From positions 1-5,636 of the forward strand of contig CANGMW010000178.1 of the NCBI GenBank assembly GCA_947454695.1: 5,636 nucleotides of DNA, given 5' to 3'. A program made the translations under genes and the position numbers. Shown here one piece after another: positions 4,691-5,636 of this stretch. This DNA is from Comamonadaceae bacterium. Lineage in GTDB: Bacteria > Pseudomonadota > Gammaproteobacteria > Burkholderiales > Burkholderiaceae_C. Numbering within the stretch: position 1 is the first letter of the stretch; the number at the start of each line of letters is the position of its first letter. The notes under the pieces are model-generated. The model made no database searches and was not told the DNA's origin. It saw only the letters and a program-made list of their open reading frames with translations.

Positions 4691-5636
4691 ATGAAGACCG
4701 ATCACAAGTATTCGTTGGAGCCCCTGCAAGCCAATGGCCGTCGTGCCGTTTTAAAGGCGGGCGCTGCCTTAGCGGGCACGGCTGCGCTGGGCATGCCGGC
4801 TTGGGTGGGCGCACAAACCGACAAGATCAAAATCGGTCACCTCACGCCGCTCACCGGTTTTCTGGGCGTGTTGGGTGAATACGCGGTGCAAGGCATCAAG
4901 ATGGCGGCCGAAGAGATCAATGCTTCGGGTGGCGTGATGGGCCGCCAGATCGATCTGATCAGCGAGGACTCGGTGAACCCGCAAGTGGCCTCCACCAAAG
5001 CGCAACGCATGATCGAGCGCGACAACGTGGCCGTGCTCATGGGCGAGATCAACTCCGCCTCCGCGCTCACCATCTCTCAAGTGGCCGCACGCAATAAGAA
5101 ATTGTTCATGAGCATTGGCGCGCGCTCTGACGCCCTGCGCAACAAAGACTGCAACCGCTACACCTTCCATGTGGACATTCCGGTCACGGTGATGGTCAAG
5201 GCCGTGGGTCAGGCCCTGCTGCGCGACAACATGGTCAAGGGTAAGAAAATTTTCAGCCTGACCTCGGACTACCTGTTCGGCCATGACCTGGCGGGCAAGG
5301 CCAAGAAGTTTTACGCCGAGAACGGCGCGACCCAGGTGGGCGATGAACTCGTGCCCACCGACGTGACCGACTTCAGCCCCTACCTGCTGAAAATCCGCCA
5401 GGCTCGTCCCGATGTGGTCTCCACCAACCTGGGCGGCAACCAGGTCACCAATTTCGTGAAGCAGTACTCCGAGTTTGGTCTGCCCTACCCGGTGGTGGGC
5501 TTTAACCTGAACACGGCCGATGCGTGGGCTGCCGGCGACGGCAACCTGGGCGGCATCTGGCCCACCGTGTGGCACCACGAGCTGCAAACGCCGGCGTCCA
5601 AAGCCTTTGTGGAAAAGTTCACCAAGAAATACGGCC
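4691..5636 (+). CDS. ABC transporter periplasmic solute-binding protein, branched-chain amino acid (Peripla_BP_6/LivJ) type, 3'-truncated
   Basis: Periplasmic receptor that delivers a solute to an ABC importer; 315 complete codons are visible with no stop before the window edge. Members usually have about 380-420 residues, so the last quarter or so is missing. The N-terminus has a twin-arginine-like signal: a long n-region, GRRAVLKAG (residues 16-24, Arg17-Arg18), a hydrophobic AALAGTAALGMPA stretch, then a likely cleavage after Ala41 (VGA/Q). The mature protein starts with the family pattern KIKIGHLTPLTGFLGVLG (45-62), followed by GIKMAAEEINASGGVMGRQI, MGEINSASAL for the ligand-binding loop, and SDYLFGHDLAGKAKKFY in the second lobe. 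Ligands in this family include branched-chain amino acids, amides, urea, and aromatic or dicarboxylic acids; the sequence does not choose between them. Permease and ATPase genes are expected to the right of the window. Divergent from the Nac-like regulator, with a predicted operator upstream, so probably induced by it. Confidence 0.94.
   Translation, partial: MKTDHKYSLEPLQANGRRAVLKAGAALAGTAALGMPAWVGAQTDKIKIGHLTPLTGFLGVLGEYAVQGIKMAAEEINASGGVMGRQIDLISEDSVNPQVASTKAQRMIERDNVAVLMGEINSASALTISQVAARNKKLFMSIGARSDALRNKDCNRYTFHVDIPVTVMVKAVGQALLRDNMVKGKKIFSLTSDYLFGHDLAGKAKKFYAENGATQVGDELVPTDVTDFSPYLLKIRQARPDVVSTNLGGNQVTNFVKQYSEFGLPYPVVGFNLNTADAWAAGDGNLGGIWPTVWHHELQTPASKAFVEKFTKKYG

Noticed and set aside
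4769..5587. 272-codon open frame on the minus strand
   Set aside because: It is antisense to the clear solute-binding protein, is His/Val/Gly-rich without any family pattern, and reflects the G/C-biased third positions of the real gene.

Overview
The window looks like chromosomal DNA from a betaproteobacterium, most likely order Burkholderiales and close to Comamonadaceae. This is judged from the high G+C with strong third-position G/C bias, the protein style, and the pairing of a LysR regulator with a branched-chain-amino-acid-type binding protein. The assignment rests on recalled family features, not on a database search. Five genes plus a sixth open at the right edge fill almost all of it. 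There are no tRNA or rRNA genes, IS elements, CRISPR arrays or phage genes.

Region 1 (2-2436, + strand) is a tight operon of three genes. It holds the C-terminal ~604 residues of an RND-family efflux pump permease, a 79-residue two-helix membrane protein of the DUF2892 (YgaP-like) type with three cysteines, and a small CsoR/RcnR/FrmR-family repressor. The genes are separated by 3 nt, then by 23 nt or a 7-nt overlap depending on the start. The repressor is the most unusual item: it keeps the first sensing cysteine of the family but has Phe and Glu where the other metal ligands normally sit, with a second Cys one residue before the usual His. A reasonable inference is an efflux operon controlled by its own distal repressor and responding to a thiol-reactive, sulfur or metal signal. 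The inducer cannot be read from the sequence.

Region 2 (2453-4543, - strand) holds mnmA, the tRNA 2-thiouridylase, preceded by a Nac-like LysR regulator 24 bp upstream on the same strand. mnmA converges with the repressor gene across a 16-bp gap, where a GC-rich inverted repeat spans the two stop codons.

Region 3 (4544-5636) is a 147-bp divergent regulatory region followed by the start of a periplasmic solute-binding protein for an ABC transporter, cut by the window end. It has a twin-arginine-like signal peptide. The intergenic region carries a 15-bp ATA-N9-TAT element, the site type described for Nac regulators. It lies about 65 bp upstream of the predicted start point of the binding-protein gene, as expected for LysR-type activation and possible autorepression.

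Overall the window is mostly ordinary core and transport genes. The best candidate for something new is the RND / DUF2892 / divergent-CsoR cassette. The best regulatory prediction is the Nac-type site between lysR and the transporter gene.
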